DNA of 10,451 nucleotides from Bacteroidaceae bacterium (GTDB taxonomy: Bacteria; Bacteroidota; Bacteroidia; Bacteroidales; Bacteroidaceae). This document shows, one piece after another, positions 1-6,846 of the stretch; position 1 is the first letter of the stretch, and each line of letters starts with the position of its first letter. A program made the position numbers and the translations under genes. The notes beneath the pieces were generated by a model, which saw only the letters and a list, made by a program, of their open reading frames with translations, had not been told where the DNA came from and ran no database searches. The stretch covers positions 1 to 10,451 of the forward strand of contig JAQVXN010000042.1 of the NCBI GenBank assembly GCA_028709135.1, given 5' to 3'.

Positions 1-1257
1 TAATCTACGACTTGCGAAGATAATCCACTTCCCATTTTGACTCCAAGAATGGTAGCTGTCAGCATCGTTGCTATTTACATTTTTGGGATGAATAATTTGT
101 CTTGTTTTCAGATCGATAAGCATCAAGTCTGCGTCTTTGTGTTGAATATGAAAAGTGGAGCAACCGGCCCATGTGAGTAGTACATAACGGCCGTCAGGCG
201 ATATGCGAGGGAGAGATATGCTGCCTCCTTCTTTTGCAGCACTGTAGATGGTATCGATTTCCGCTCCTAGAGAGCCATCTTTTTCATTAAAGGGTACGCG
301 AATTAGAGAATAGTGTAGCTCGTTAAATTTGATGGGCATAAGTTTTGCTTTTGCAGTACAAAAGTAAAGCCATTTGCCATCTGGCGAGAACGCCGGAAAT
401 GTTTCCCAGTTAATGGAATCATTGAATCTTTTATCCGCAAGCACTTTGTGATGCATTACATCATAAATAATAATGTCTGATTTTAGATCGTAAACTTCAA
501 TTTTGTCTCTACAATGTGAATAAAACGACTGTTTAGTAATGTTTGATGAGAAAGCGATATATTTGCCAGACGGATGCCACATGGGGTATGTCCCATTCTT
601 TTTGGGCCCGAGAGAGTCTAAATTTATTTTTTCAATATTGTCTCCTTGCATAATCACGGTGCCTCCTGCTGGACCACGAGCATGAAACATCATTTTTTGT
701 GGGTTATACCAAGCGAAGTTGTGGCAGTTTACGCATCCTGAATGGTTTTGGGTATTTATAAAAATGGCCGATTCGTCAAAACTTGTCAAGTTGCGTTGAA
801 AAATGCCCATTCTGTTCCATTCTTCATATCCTGGAGGAATTAGACGATAGGCTACGTAGTTGTCAATAGGAGAATTGTCAATGTGTATCCTAAAGGGTTT
901 ATACGTTGCGCCTTCGGGATGCTCTGGAGTCCATGCGGACACACTTATGGTGAGGTCGCGCCCCTTGTTTGTTTCTAACAGTTGTTTCCATTTTTTTGAT
1001 GGAATTTTTACATAGGTTCCTCCGTTTGCCTGAAGAACAAGATCATTATGTACATAAAAGGTTGCTTGCATGTGTGTGGCACCTTTTATTTGAAAATCTA
1101 TAGGAGCTATATTGTATGGAATGGTCACGTTCGTATAGTCAGGAAATATGTGAGGCAACTGGTTCATATGGTCGCGAGCCTGACGATTATCCTGACAGGA
1201 AAAAAAGAGGAACAATAGAAGTACCAGACTGTATGATATTTTGTGTGTCATTTTCAT
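1..1257 (-). CDS. PD40 beta-propeller lipoprotein with c-type haem motif (3' end outside window)
   Basis: The frame is open for 419 codons from the ATG at 1257 to the window edge, so the C-terminus is missing. The protein starts with a hydrophobic segment (about residues 8-19) ending in a lipobox-like LFFSC with Cys21, which indicates an exported, lipid-anchored protein. Residues 175-179 read CVNCH, the CxxCH motif for covalent haem c attachment. It is followed by at least four PD40/WD40-like strands: WHPSGKYIAF (about 227), FSPDGKWLYF (about 290), ISPDGRYVLL (about 352) and WSQNGKWIIF (about 405), as in TolB-type propellers. I infer a periplasmic or outer-membrane-attached protein that could bind one haem. 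Its partner and substrate are unknown. A second ATG lies two codons in, at 1251, and would keep the same signal. It lies downstream of nrdJ on the same strand but is separated by a terminator and has its own -7 element, so it is probably transcribed separately. Database names for such proteins (TolB-like, cytochrome c-related) would not define its role. Confidence 0.88.
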   Translation of the reverse strand, partial: MKMTHKISYSLVLLLFLFFSCQDNRQARDHMNQLPHIFPDYTNVTIPYNIAPIDFQIKGATHMQATFYVHNDLVLQANGGTYVKIPSKKWKQLLETNKGRDLTISVSAWTPEHPEGATYKPFRIHIDNSPIDNYVAYRLIPPGYEEWNRMGIFQRNLTSFDESAIFINTQNHSGCVNCHNFAWYNPQKMMFHARGPAGGTVIMQGDNIEKINLDSLGPKKNGTYPMWHPSGKYIAFSSNITKQSFYSHCRDKIEVYDLKSDIIIYDVMHHKVLADKRFNDSINWETFPAFSPDGKWLYFCTAKAKLMPIKFNELHYSLIRVPFNEKDGSLGAEIDTIYSAAKEGGSISLPRISPDGRYVLLTWAGCSTFHIQHKDADLMLIDLKTRQIIHPKNVNSNDADSYHSWSQNGKWIIFASRRL

Positions 1258-1284
1258 AAAAAGAAGTCGTTAAACATGTTGGTG

Positions 1285-1292
1285 CAAATATA
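1285..1292 (-). promoter_or_regulatory. Bacteroides-type -7 element for the haem-motif lipoprotein
   Basis: The minus strand reads TATATTTG, a full match to TAnnTTTG, ending 27 nt before the ATG at 1257. No TTTG is found at the -33 spacing, so this rests on the -7 box and its position. Similar distances are seen for the other genes here (25-29 nt). Confidence 0.5.
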
Positions 1293-1424
1293 AAGAAAAT
1301 AGAAACATCTAAGGTGTTTGGTTGTTTGTTTATTTATATATTGAATGCTTTTTATGGACAAATTATGCGAGAGGTACTATAAACTGTTGAAAAAATGAGC
1401 TGTATGAGATGTAACATTTAATTA

Positions 1425-1462
1425 ATAAAAAGGACAGGCCGTAAATGACGCAGCCTGTCCTT
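1425..1462 (-). terminator. Rho-independent terminator of nrdJ
   Basis: A perfect 10-bp stem (1430-1439 paired with 1453-1462, arm AAGGACAGGC) has a 13-nt loop and is followed on the minus strand by a short T tract. It begins 26 nt after the nrdJ stop codon, the expected place for the end of that transcript. Confidence 0.85.
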
Positions 1463-1488
1463 ATATTATACAATAAATAAAAATTGTA

Positions 1489-4029
1489 CTACCCGCAGCG
1501 GGAGGCTCCGCAATTTTTACAGATGAGGCATCCTTCCTGATATACAAGCGATTCGTGTCCGCAATTTGGACAGACCATACCGGATGCTTTCGTGCCGTCT
1601 TTGATATATTTCTTTAGGGCTCGTTCTACACCATTTTTCCACGTATTAATGTTTTCGTCACCGAGTTGTAAGGAACTTACCAATTTTATAGCGCGTTCTA
1701 CAGGCATACGATAACGTAGTACGCCCGAAATGAGTTTTGCATAATTCCAATACTCTTTATTGAATTTTTCAGAAAGTCCTTCTACCGTTGTTTTGTATCC
1801 TCGCTTGTTTTCAAACTGGAAGTCGTAACGTTTCGTACCATCTTCATTAATCTTTTTAATAATACGGCCTTTGGTAACAGATTTTGGTAAAACAATACCT
1901 TCATCGTCGTCCTGCAGTCCAGTAAAAATTTCATAAGGATTACCATCGAGTAGGCCTACAAAAGCCACCCATTTTTCCTTGTTATTTTGGAAACGTACTA
2001 CATCGCACTCCAAACTTTCCGGACGCGTTTCAGTAACCTCAGGTGGTTTACAGATTGGTATGTCCTTGTTGTCTTTTTTCTTGACTTCTATCATGACGCC
2101 AGAACGACTGCCGTCGCGATAGATGGTACAGCCTTTGCATCCGCTTTTCCAAGCTGTGATGTAAATTTGATTTACCACGTCTTCTGTGATGTCATTGGGC
2201 AGGTTAACTGTGACACTGATAGAATGGTCAACCCATTTTTGAATGGCACCTTGCATGCGTACTTTTTCTACCCAGTTTACGTCGTTTGCCGTTGCCTTAT
2301 AGTAAGGCGATTTCTCCAATATTTGATCAAGTTGTTCCTGACTGTATTTTTTGTGGATGTCATAGCCATTTATGGTCATCCAAGTAAGAAATTTTTGGTG
2401 ATATACAATGAATTCTTCGAAGGCATCGCCAGACTCGTCTACAAAATCTACGTGCACTTCTGGGTCATTTGGATTCACTTTGCGTCTACGTTTGTATATA
2501 GGCATGAATACGGGCTCAATGCCACTTGTGGTTTGCGTCATAAGACTTGTTGTTCCTGTTGGCGCAATGGTCAAGCAGGCAATATTACGACGTCCGTATT
2601 TAGTCATGTCTTGATATAATTGAGGATCAGCTTCGCGGATACGCTGAATAAATGGATTTTTCTCTTCTCGTTTAGCATTGTAAATGGCAAATGCTCCTCG
2701 TTCTTTGGCCATTATAACGGAAGAATGATAGGCTGCTAAACAAAGTGCGCGCTGCACTTTTACAGCAAAGTTGGTAGCTTCTTCTGTACCATAGCGCAGG
2801 CCTAGGGCTGCAAACATGTCGCCTTCTGCAGTGATGCCTACGCCTGTGCGGCGCCCTTCCTCACATTTCTTGTCAATTTTTTCCCATAAATGGTGCTCTG
2901 TATATTTTGTCTCAATATCTTCAGGATCATTTTCAATTTTGGCCAAAATGGCTTTAATTTTTTCTTGCTCCAAGTCGATGATGTCGTCCATAATACGTTG
3001 GGCAACAATAACGTGTTCCCTGAATTTGTCGAAATTAAATGAGGCTTCTGGTGTAAATGGATGATCTACATATGAAAAAAGATTGAGGGCCAACAAACGA
3101 CAGCTATCGTATGGACAAAGGGGAATTTCTCCACAAGGGTTTGTGGATACTGTTTTGAATCCCAAGTCGGCATAGCAGTCCGGGACAGATTCGCGTAGTA
3201 TAGTGCTCCAGAATAGAACTCCTGGTTCTGCAGATCTCCAGGCGTTGTGAATAATTTTATTCCAAAGTGCCCGTGCATTAATCTCTTTTTTGAAAGATGG
3301 TTTATCTGAATAAATTGGAAATTGCTGAATATATGGGGTGTCATTTTCTACAGCTTGCATAAATTGGTCGTCGATTTTTACAGAAACGTTGGCTCCTGTA
3401 ATTTTACCGCCTTCCATCTTTGCATCAATAAAAGCTTCAGAATCAGGGTGCTTAATGCTGACAGAGAGCATTAATGCTCCCCGACGACCATCTTGAGCAA
3501 CTTCACGTGTGGAGTTACTGTAACGTTCCATAAAGGGGACCAATCCAGTCGAGGTTAGTGCAGAATTCTTAACAGGAGAACCTTTCGGACGAATGTCGGA
3601 GAGGTCATGACCTACGCCTCCGCGACGTTTCATTAGCTGTACCTGTTCTTCGTCGATTTTCATAATGGCTCCGTATGAATCGGAATTACCATCTAAACCT
3701 ATTACGAAACAGTTAGAAAGTGACGATGTCTGAAAATTGTTGCCAATACCTGTCATGGGACTTCCTGCCGGAATAATATAGCGGAAGTGGTCAAGTAGTG
3801 GAAAAATCTGCTCTGCCGTATGTGGATTTTTGTACTTCGACTCAATGCGCGCTATTTCTTTGGCCAGTCGCCAGTGCATGTCAGTTGGTGTGGATTCGAA
3901 GATGTGGCCGAAGGAATCCTTTAAGGCATATTTGTTTACCCATACTCTGGCAGCTAGTTCGTCACCACCAAAATATTTGAGACTTTTTTCATATGCCTCG
4001 TCAAAAGTAAATGTTTTTTTTTCTTCCAT
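1489..4029 (-). CDS. nrdJ: Adenosylcobalamin-dependent ribonucleotide reductase (class II)
   Basis: This cytoplasmic enzyme reduces ribonucleotides (class II enzymes of this type use diphosphates) to deoxyribonucleotides, using coenzyme B12 to make the active-site thiyl radical. The 846-residue protein carries the class signatures: STNPCGEIPL with N297, C299 (expected thiyl cysteine) and E301; C107 in SSLSNCF and C310, the expected redox pair, with C310 11 residues after C299 as in known NrdJ proteins; and the phosphate loop APTGTTS at 489-495. CKGCTIYRDGSR lies at 631-642. The C-terminus is a cysteine-rich zinc-ribbon tail (C820, C823, C834, C837, C840, C845), typical of class II enzymes and used in re-reduction. 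There is no ATP-cone ahead of the catalytic domain. The start at 4029 gives the usual N-terminus (TFDEAYEKSLKYF). Flanking signals (promoter 4107-4137, terminator 1425-1462) indicate a single-gene transcript. No NrdR-like box was recognised. Confidence 0.97.
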   Translation of the reverse strand: MEEKKTFTFDEAYEKSLKYFGGDELAARVWVNKYALKDSFGHIFESTPTDMHWRLAKEIARIESKYKNPHTAEQIFPLLDHFRYIIPAGSPMTGIGNNFQTSSLSNCFVIGLDGNSDSYGAIMKIDEEQVQLMKRRGGVGHDLSDIRPKGSPVKNSALTSTGLVPFMERYSNSTREVAQDGRRGALMLSVSIKHPDSEAFIDAKMEGGKITGANVSVKIDDQFMQAVENDTPYIQQFPIYSDKPSFKKEINARALWNKIIHNAWRSAEPGVLFWSTILRESVPDCYADLGFKTVSTNPCGEIPLCPYDSCRLLALNLFSYVDHPFTPEASFNFDKFREHVIVAQRIMDDIIDLEQEKIKAILAKIENDPEDIETKYTEHHLWEKIDKKCEEGRRTGVGITAEGDMFAALGLRYGTEEATNFAVKVQRALCLAAYHSSVIMAKERGAFAIYNAKREEKNPFIQRIREADPQLYQDMTKYGRRNIACLTIAPTGTTSLMTQTTSGIEPVFMPIYKRRRKVNPNDPEVHVDFVDESGDAFEEFIVYHQKFLTWMTINGYDIHKKYSQEQLDQILEKSPYYKATANDVNWVEKVRMQGAIQKWVDHSISVTVNLPNDITEDVVNQIYITAWKSGCKGCTIYRDGSRSGVMIEVKKKDNKDIPICKPPEVTETRPESLECDVVRFQNNKEKWVAFVGLLDGNPYEIFTGLQDDDEGIVLPKSVTKGRIIKKINEDGTKRYDFQFENKRGYKTTVEGLSEKFNKEYWNYAKLISGVLRYRMPVERAIKLVSSLQLGDENINTWKNGVERALKKYIKDGTKASGMVCPNCGHESLVYQEGCLICKNCGASRCG

Positions 4030-4106
4030 TGTAAGGGTTATATCTTTGATTCTGTGTGAATAATATATCTTTTCAAGTAAATCGTTAGATTCATTTTTAT
4101 AATTTG

Positions 4107-4137
4107 CAAAAGTACATTCTTTTCTTAGTTTACCAAA
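4107..4137 (-). promoter_or_regulatory. Bacteroides-type promoter of nrdJ
   Basis: On the minus strand TTTG (4134-4137) is followed by exactly 19 nt and then TACTTTTG (4107-4114), a perfect match to the Bacteroides sigma-factor pattern TTTG-N19-21-TAnnTTTG. Transcription would start near 4100, giving a leader of roughly 70 nt. Confidence 0.85.
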
Positions 4138-4326
4138 AAAATGAACCTATTTTTTGATTGTAAAAATAAAGTTTCCAATATGTATACTTTAAATACCTGA
4201 AAATGAATGAAATGATTTTTTTGCACGCAATGAAAGTTTCCCATTTATTCTTTTAATGTTTCAAAAACAAGTTGTTATAATTTTATTTCTATAATGAAAA
4301 TGCTGAAGATTAATTTTATTTTTTGA

Positions 4327-4354
4327 TCAGAAAACACACTTACCTGTTTTCTGA
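4327..4354. repeat. Inverted repeat / hairpin, 10-bp arms
   Basis: TCAGAAAACA (4327-4336) is the exact reverse complement of TGTTTTCTGA (4345-4354), separated by 8 nt. The tail on the plus side is only moderately T-rich, and no gene ends just before it on either strand. It is therefore more likely an operator or RNA structure than an ordinary terminator. Confidence 0.6.
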
Positions 4355-4559
4355 AATTTCTTGTTTGATTATTAAATAATGTCGTCTGTTACAGCTTAAT
4401 AATCTAAGAATATCTTTAAATCTGCTTGATTCATTTTATTGCATTTTTGGTCTAAAATCAGTTTTGCAACAACAGATTTTACTGGCCTCAGCATCAATCT
4501 TGCAGAGCTAATTTTAAATACCTCAATTATATTTACTATTTTTAAAACTGCATTTTATA

Positions 4560-4575
4560 GGTTAGAACTCTAACC
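4560..4575. repeat. 16-bp palindrome GGTTAGAACTCTAACC
   Basis: The two 7-bp halves GGTTAGA and TCTAACC are perfectly complementary around a central AC. It is compact and symmetric, like a binding site for a dimeric protein, but it lies about 420 bp upstream of the nrdJ promoter and no nearby start signal explains it. Confidence 0.5.
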
Positions 4576-4688
4576 CTACTGAAATATTTTACTTTCTAAT
4601 GTCTTTGATACACATGATACATTTCATTCATTTGGTTGAAATTCTATCAGGATATAGTGTTCTAAATGAAAAGTTACCTCTCATTCTA

Positions 4689-4769
4689 TGTGACGCGGTG
4701 CGTTTCTTTTGTGACGCGACGCGTTTTTTTCATGACGCACTGCGTTTCTTTTGTGACGCACTGCGTCAC
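4689..4769. repeat. Four tandem 21-bp palindromic repeats
   Basis: Units start at 4689, 4710, 4731 and 4752. Each contains TGACGC, a 3-bp centre and GCGT, followed (units 1-3) by a T-rich spacer such as TTTCTTT. The last unit is the most perfect, with GTGACGCACTGCGTCAC symmetric around one base. The unit centres vary (GGT, GAC, ACT, ACT) while the arms are conserved, and the repeats are GC-rich in an AT-rich surround. The spacing equals two helical turns. They could be a protein-binding array or a family of dispersed intergenic repeats. The function is not known. Confidence 0.9.
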
Positions 4770-4941
4770 CAACTTTGATTGAGCATGTAAAAATTTGGGA
4801 AACACAATCGAATCAATTGTTTGAAAGCAAGGGGTTCATTTTACGGTCTTTATTTTCACAAAAAGGAAACTAAGGTAAACAACAATTCAGAGCTAAATGG
4901 AACGTTTCTACCCTTAATAGTAGTTGTTTTATAAGCGCAGA

Positions 4942-4961
4942 AAAACATACTGTATTGTTTT
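4942..4961 (-). terminator. Possible weak terminator after the methyltransferase gene
   Basis: On the minus strand, starting 6 nt after the stop codon, AAAAC(A)ATA can pair with TATGTTTT around a CAG loop, leaving a run of T at the 3' side. The stem is AT-rich with one bulge, so it would be weak. Confidence 0.35.
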
Positions 4962-4967
4962 ATCCGA

Positions 4968-5861
4968 TTATTTTTTCTGATAATTGCGAAGAATACGTTT
5001 GATGAACTCTTTTGTGTCTCTGTTAATGAAGCGAGCTAGTGTCTGAATAAGTTTAAAATAAATTCTTTGAAGATGATATTGAAAAGCAAAGGAAGGACTG
5101 TCAAAGGCTTCGGCTGCAGCTATAAGGCGTCTGCAAAGAAGGGCTTTGTCAGCTTTATCATTAATGATGCCCTGAGGTAGGGGGGCTGTTTTAGTAACAA
5201 TAGCTACAACTTCTTCAGGTTGATGATAACGGCTCACTTTAATTGTGGCGTATGTTCGAAGTTCCTCTGTAATGTTACGATGTTCAGTGCGATTCCAAAT
5301 AATCAAGTTACCTGATTCTTCGTCAATATTAAATTGATGAAAACCACGATAATTTTCTTTTACGGCCTCATTTGGATAATGTTTCAGATAAAGTATGCCA
5401 CCTGTTTCAAGACTGTCCAAGGCTTCGTAGATGCCTTTCATAGGGTCCACGCAGTGATCGAGAGCATTCTGCACCATGATAAGAGCTACATCATGATGGT
5501 TATAAAACGCAGAAAGAAATTCTATCATTCCAAATTCGATTTGCGGACATTTCATCGTGGAACGTTTTATAATTTTGTTGAAAAATGGGGCAAGAGGATC
5601 CACATAATGGAGGTCAATAGGTTTTCCATGACGTAAATTACCTGTACAGTAACTTAGTCCGCAGCCAACATCAAGTACAATAGGACTATTCTTTCCGCTA
5701 TCTTCTCTTGTGTCGAGAAATTTTACAGCCTCAAAATTGTGGAGGGAAAGTTCTCTCCCGTAGTTTGACCATCGAAAGAGGCTATCGCGTTGCTTTTTAT
5801 TTTGGTAAATACTGCTCCAGAATGCACATTCGTAGGAAATGCCGTTAAGCCATTGTTTCAT
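4968..5861 (-). CDS. Class I SAM-dependent methyltransferase, substrate unknown
   Basis: The 297-residue protein has the Rossmann-fold methyltransferase signature. Motif I is VLDVGCG at 62-68, an acidic residue D88 in LHYVD lies at the end of the second strand to hold the SAM ribose, and the post-motif strand ALIMVQNALDHCVDP runs from about 126 to 140. GGILYLKHYP (154-163) is the usual following strand. The C-terminal 70 residues are basic and helical (LIQTLARFINRDTKEFIKRILRNYQKK-like), which could bind a polymer or membrane surface. There is no signal peptide, so it acts in the cytoplasm. Nothing in the sequence indicates whether the acceptor is a glycan, lipid, protein or small molecule. 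It stands alone, divergent from the nitroreductase, with its own -7 element and an inverted repeat next to it. Confidence 0.88.
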   Translation of the reverse strand: MKQWLNGISYECAFWSSIYQNKKQRDSLFRWSNYGRELSLHNFEAVKFLDTREDSGKNSPIVLDVGCGLSYCTGNLRHGKPIDLHYVDPLAPFFNKIIKRSTMKCPQIEFGMIEFLSAFYNHHDVALIMVQNALDHCVDPMKGIYEALDSLETGGILYLKHYPNEAVKENYRGFHQFNIDEESGNLIIWNRTEHRNITEELRTYATIKVSRYHQPEEVVAIVTKTAPLPQGIINDKADKALLCRRLIAAAEAFDSPSFAFQYHLQRIYFKLIQTLARFINRDTKEFIKRILRNYQKK

Positions 5862-5886
5862 TACTTTTTAAAAATGATAGTACAAG

Positions 5887-5894
5887 CAAAGATA
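5887..5894 (-). promoter_or_regulatory. -7 element of the methyltransferase gene
   Basis: The minus strand reads TATCTTTG, matching TAnnTTTG, and ends 25 nt before the ATG at 5861. No clear TTTG is present at the -33 position, which may mean dependence on an activator or simply a weaker promoter. Confidence 0.5.
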
Positions 5895-5925
5895 ACAATT
5901 ATATTAGAATGAATATTAATTGTTA
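5893..5925. promoter_or_regulatory. 9-bp inverted repeat over the methyltransferase promoter (operator candidate)
   Basis: TAACAATTA (5893-5901) and TAATTGTTA (5917-5925) are exact reverse complements 15 nt apart. They lie across the -10 to -40 region of the methyltransferase promoter and overlap the edge of its -7 box. The local AT richness makes chance inverted repeats fairly common. Confidence 0.4.
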
Positions 5926-6000
5926 AGCTTAAAAGTTTTAAACAAGAGTATTTGCAAATTGAATTTTAATCAAAAGGAGAAATAAATAGAAACTTAATTG

Positions 6001-6008
6001 TAAGTTTG
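6001..6008 (+). promoter_or_regulatory. -7 element of the nitroreductase gene
   Basis: TAAGTTTG matches TAnnTTTG and ends 29 nt before the ATG at 6038. No TTTG is found 19-21 nt upstream. Confidence 0.5.
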
Positions 6009-6037
6009 CACTATAAATAATTATAAGAAAAAGAGAG

Positions 6038-6775
6038 ATGAGTACATTAGATGATCGAAAATCAATTCGAAAATATTTAGAAACAGATGTTGATGATATC
6101 TTGTTACGTCAACTTTTGAGAACTGCAGAACAGACTCAGACAATGGGTAATTTGCAACTATATAGTGTGGTTGTAACGCGAGATCGCGAAATGAAAACAA
6201 AATTGGCACCTTTCCATTTTAATCAGTCTATGGTGATAGATGCTCCGGTAGTGCTGACATTTTGTGCAGATTATAACCGAACGACATTGTGGTGTGAAAA
6301 TCGCCATGCGAAGCCTGGTTATAACAATTTTCTATCCTTTATGAATGCTGCGACTGATACACTGCTTTATTGTCAGTCTTTTTGTAATTTGGCAGAAGAG
6401 GCAGGTTTGGGATTATGCTATCTCGGAACTACGGTTTATAATTCACAGGCTATAATTGACTTATTGCAATTACCTCAGTTGGTGATGCCTGTGGCAACAA
6501 TTACTTTGGGATGGCCTGCAGAAAATCCCCCAGTGAGTGATCGTTTGCCTCTTGATAGCGTAATTCATAACGAAAGGTATAACGATTATTCTTCTGCTTT
6601 AATTGATCGATTTTATGAAAAGAAGGAGTCTTTGCCTGAAAATAAAAAATTTGTTGAGATCAACAGTAAAGAGACATTGGCACAAGTTTTTACCGATATT
6701 AGATATACCAAGAAAGACTGTGAAGAAATGTCGGTAGGATTATTGGCAGCTTTAAAAAATCAAGGATTTCTTTAG
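6038..6775 (+). CDS. NfsA-like nitroreductase family oxidoreductase
   Basis: The 245-residue cytoplasmic flavoprotein belongs to the FMN-dependent nitroreductase family, whose members reduce nitro compounds, quinones or related acceptors with NAD(P)H. DRKSIRKY at 6-13 is the usual N-terminal phosphate/FMN-contacting segment. AEQTQTMGNLQLY (30-42) is the second FMN-contact region. GLGLCYLG (123-130) and PVATITLGWP (151-160) are the typical core motifs. The length and the C-terminal tail (after about 190) fit the NfsA-like subgroup, which usually prefers NADPH, but the cofactor and true substrate cannot be read from the sequence. The ATG at 6038 puts DRKSIRKY at the expected distance from the N-terminus. 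It is the only plus-strand gene in the window, divergent from the methyltransferase and convergent with dnaA. Confidence 0.92.
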   Translation: MSTLDDRKSIRKYLETDVDDILLRQLLRTAEQTQTMGNLQLYSVVVTRDREMKTKLAPFHFNQSMVIDAPVVLTFCADYNRTTLWCENRHAKPGYNNFLSFMNAATDTLLYCQSFCNLAEEAGLGLCYLGTTVYNSQAIIDLLQLPQLVMPVATITLGWPAENPPVSDRLPLDSVIHNERYNDYSSALIDRFYEKKESLPENKKFVEINSKETLAQVFTDIRYTKKDCEEMSVGLLAALKNQGFL

Positions 6776-6795
6776 TTTTTTGATTAGAATTAATG

Positions 6796-6833
6796 AAAAG
6801 ACCTCTTTAAAACATTTAGAAAGAGGCCTTTTT
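6796..6833. terminator. Bidirectional terminator between the nitroreductase gene and dnaA
   Basis: A stem pairs AAAAGaCCTCTTT (6796-6808) with AAAGAGGcCTTTT (6820-6832): 12 base pairs with one A-C mismatch and an 11-nt loop. It has a T run on the plus side and a corresponding A run that gives T on the minus strand. It sits 20 nt after the nitroreductase stop and 14 nt after the dnaA stop, so it can end both convergent transcripts. Confidence 0.88.
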
Positions 6834-6846
6834 ATTAAATTATAAG

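Larger units (their letters stand above)
4030..4967. other. 938-bp AT-rich region without a recognisable gene
   Basis: Between the methyltransferase stop and the nrdJ start, both strands have frequent stop codons. Only very short open frames were found in the parts I read, such as 19 codons from 4141 on the plus strand. I recognise no tRNA, riboswitch or decayed gene. The nrdJ promoter takes up the first 110 bp. The rest holds a hairpin (4327-4354), a palindrome (4560-4575), a 21-bp-period palindrome array (4689-4769) and a possible terminator (4942-4961). No plus- or minus-strand promoter other than that of nrdJ was convincing. No cluster of DnaA boxes (TTATNCACA) was seen, so an origin is not supported. 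Confidence 0.75.

Noticed and set aside
1987..2619. 210-codon open frame on the plus strand
   Set aside because: It lies wholly antisense to the conserved nrdJ catalytic region, its translation shows no recognisable domain, and it is explained by the codon pattern of the opposite strand.
3140..3150. DnaA-box-like TGTGGATAC
   Set aside because: A single near-match inside the nrdJ coding sequence (another weak one lies near 2353), expected by chance and not clustered.
4689..4769. CRISPR array
   Set aside because: The units are 21 bp with at most about 7 bp of low-complexity T-rich spacer, with no unique spacers and no cas genes nearby.
4030..4967. Chromosomal origin (oriC) in the long AT-rich gap near dnaA
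   Set aside because: No cluster of TTATNCACA-type DnaA boxes was found; the only ordered repeats (TGACGC-N3-GCGT) do not resemble DnaA boxes. A GC-skew plot of the chromosome would decide.
5334..5636. 100-codon plus-strand open frame
   Set aside because: Antisense to the methyltransferase motifs; no promoter or recognisable protein features.
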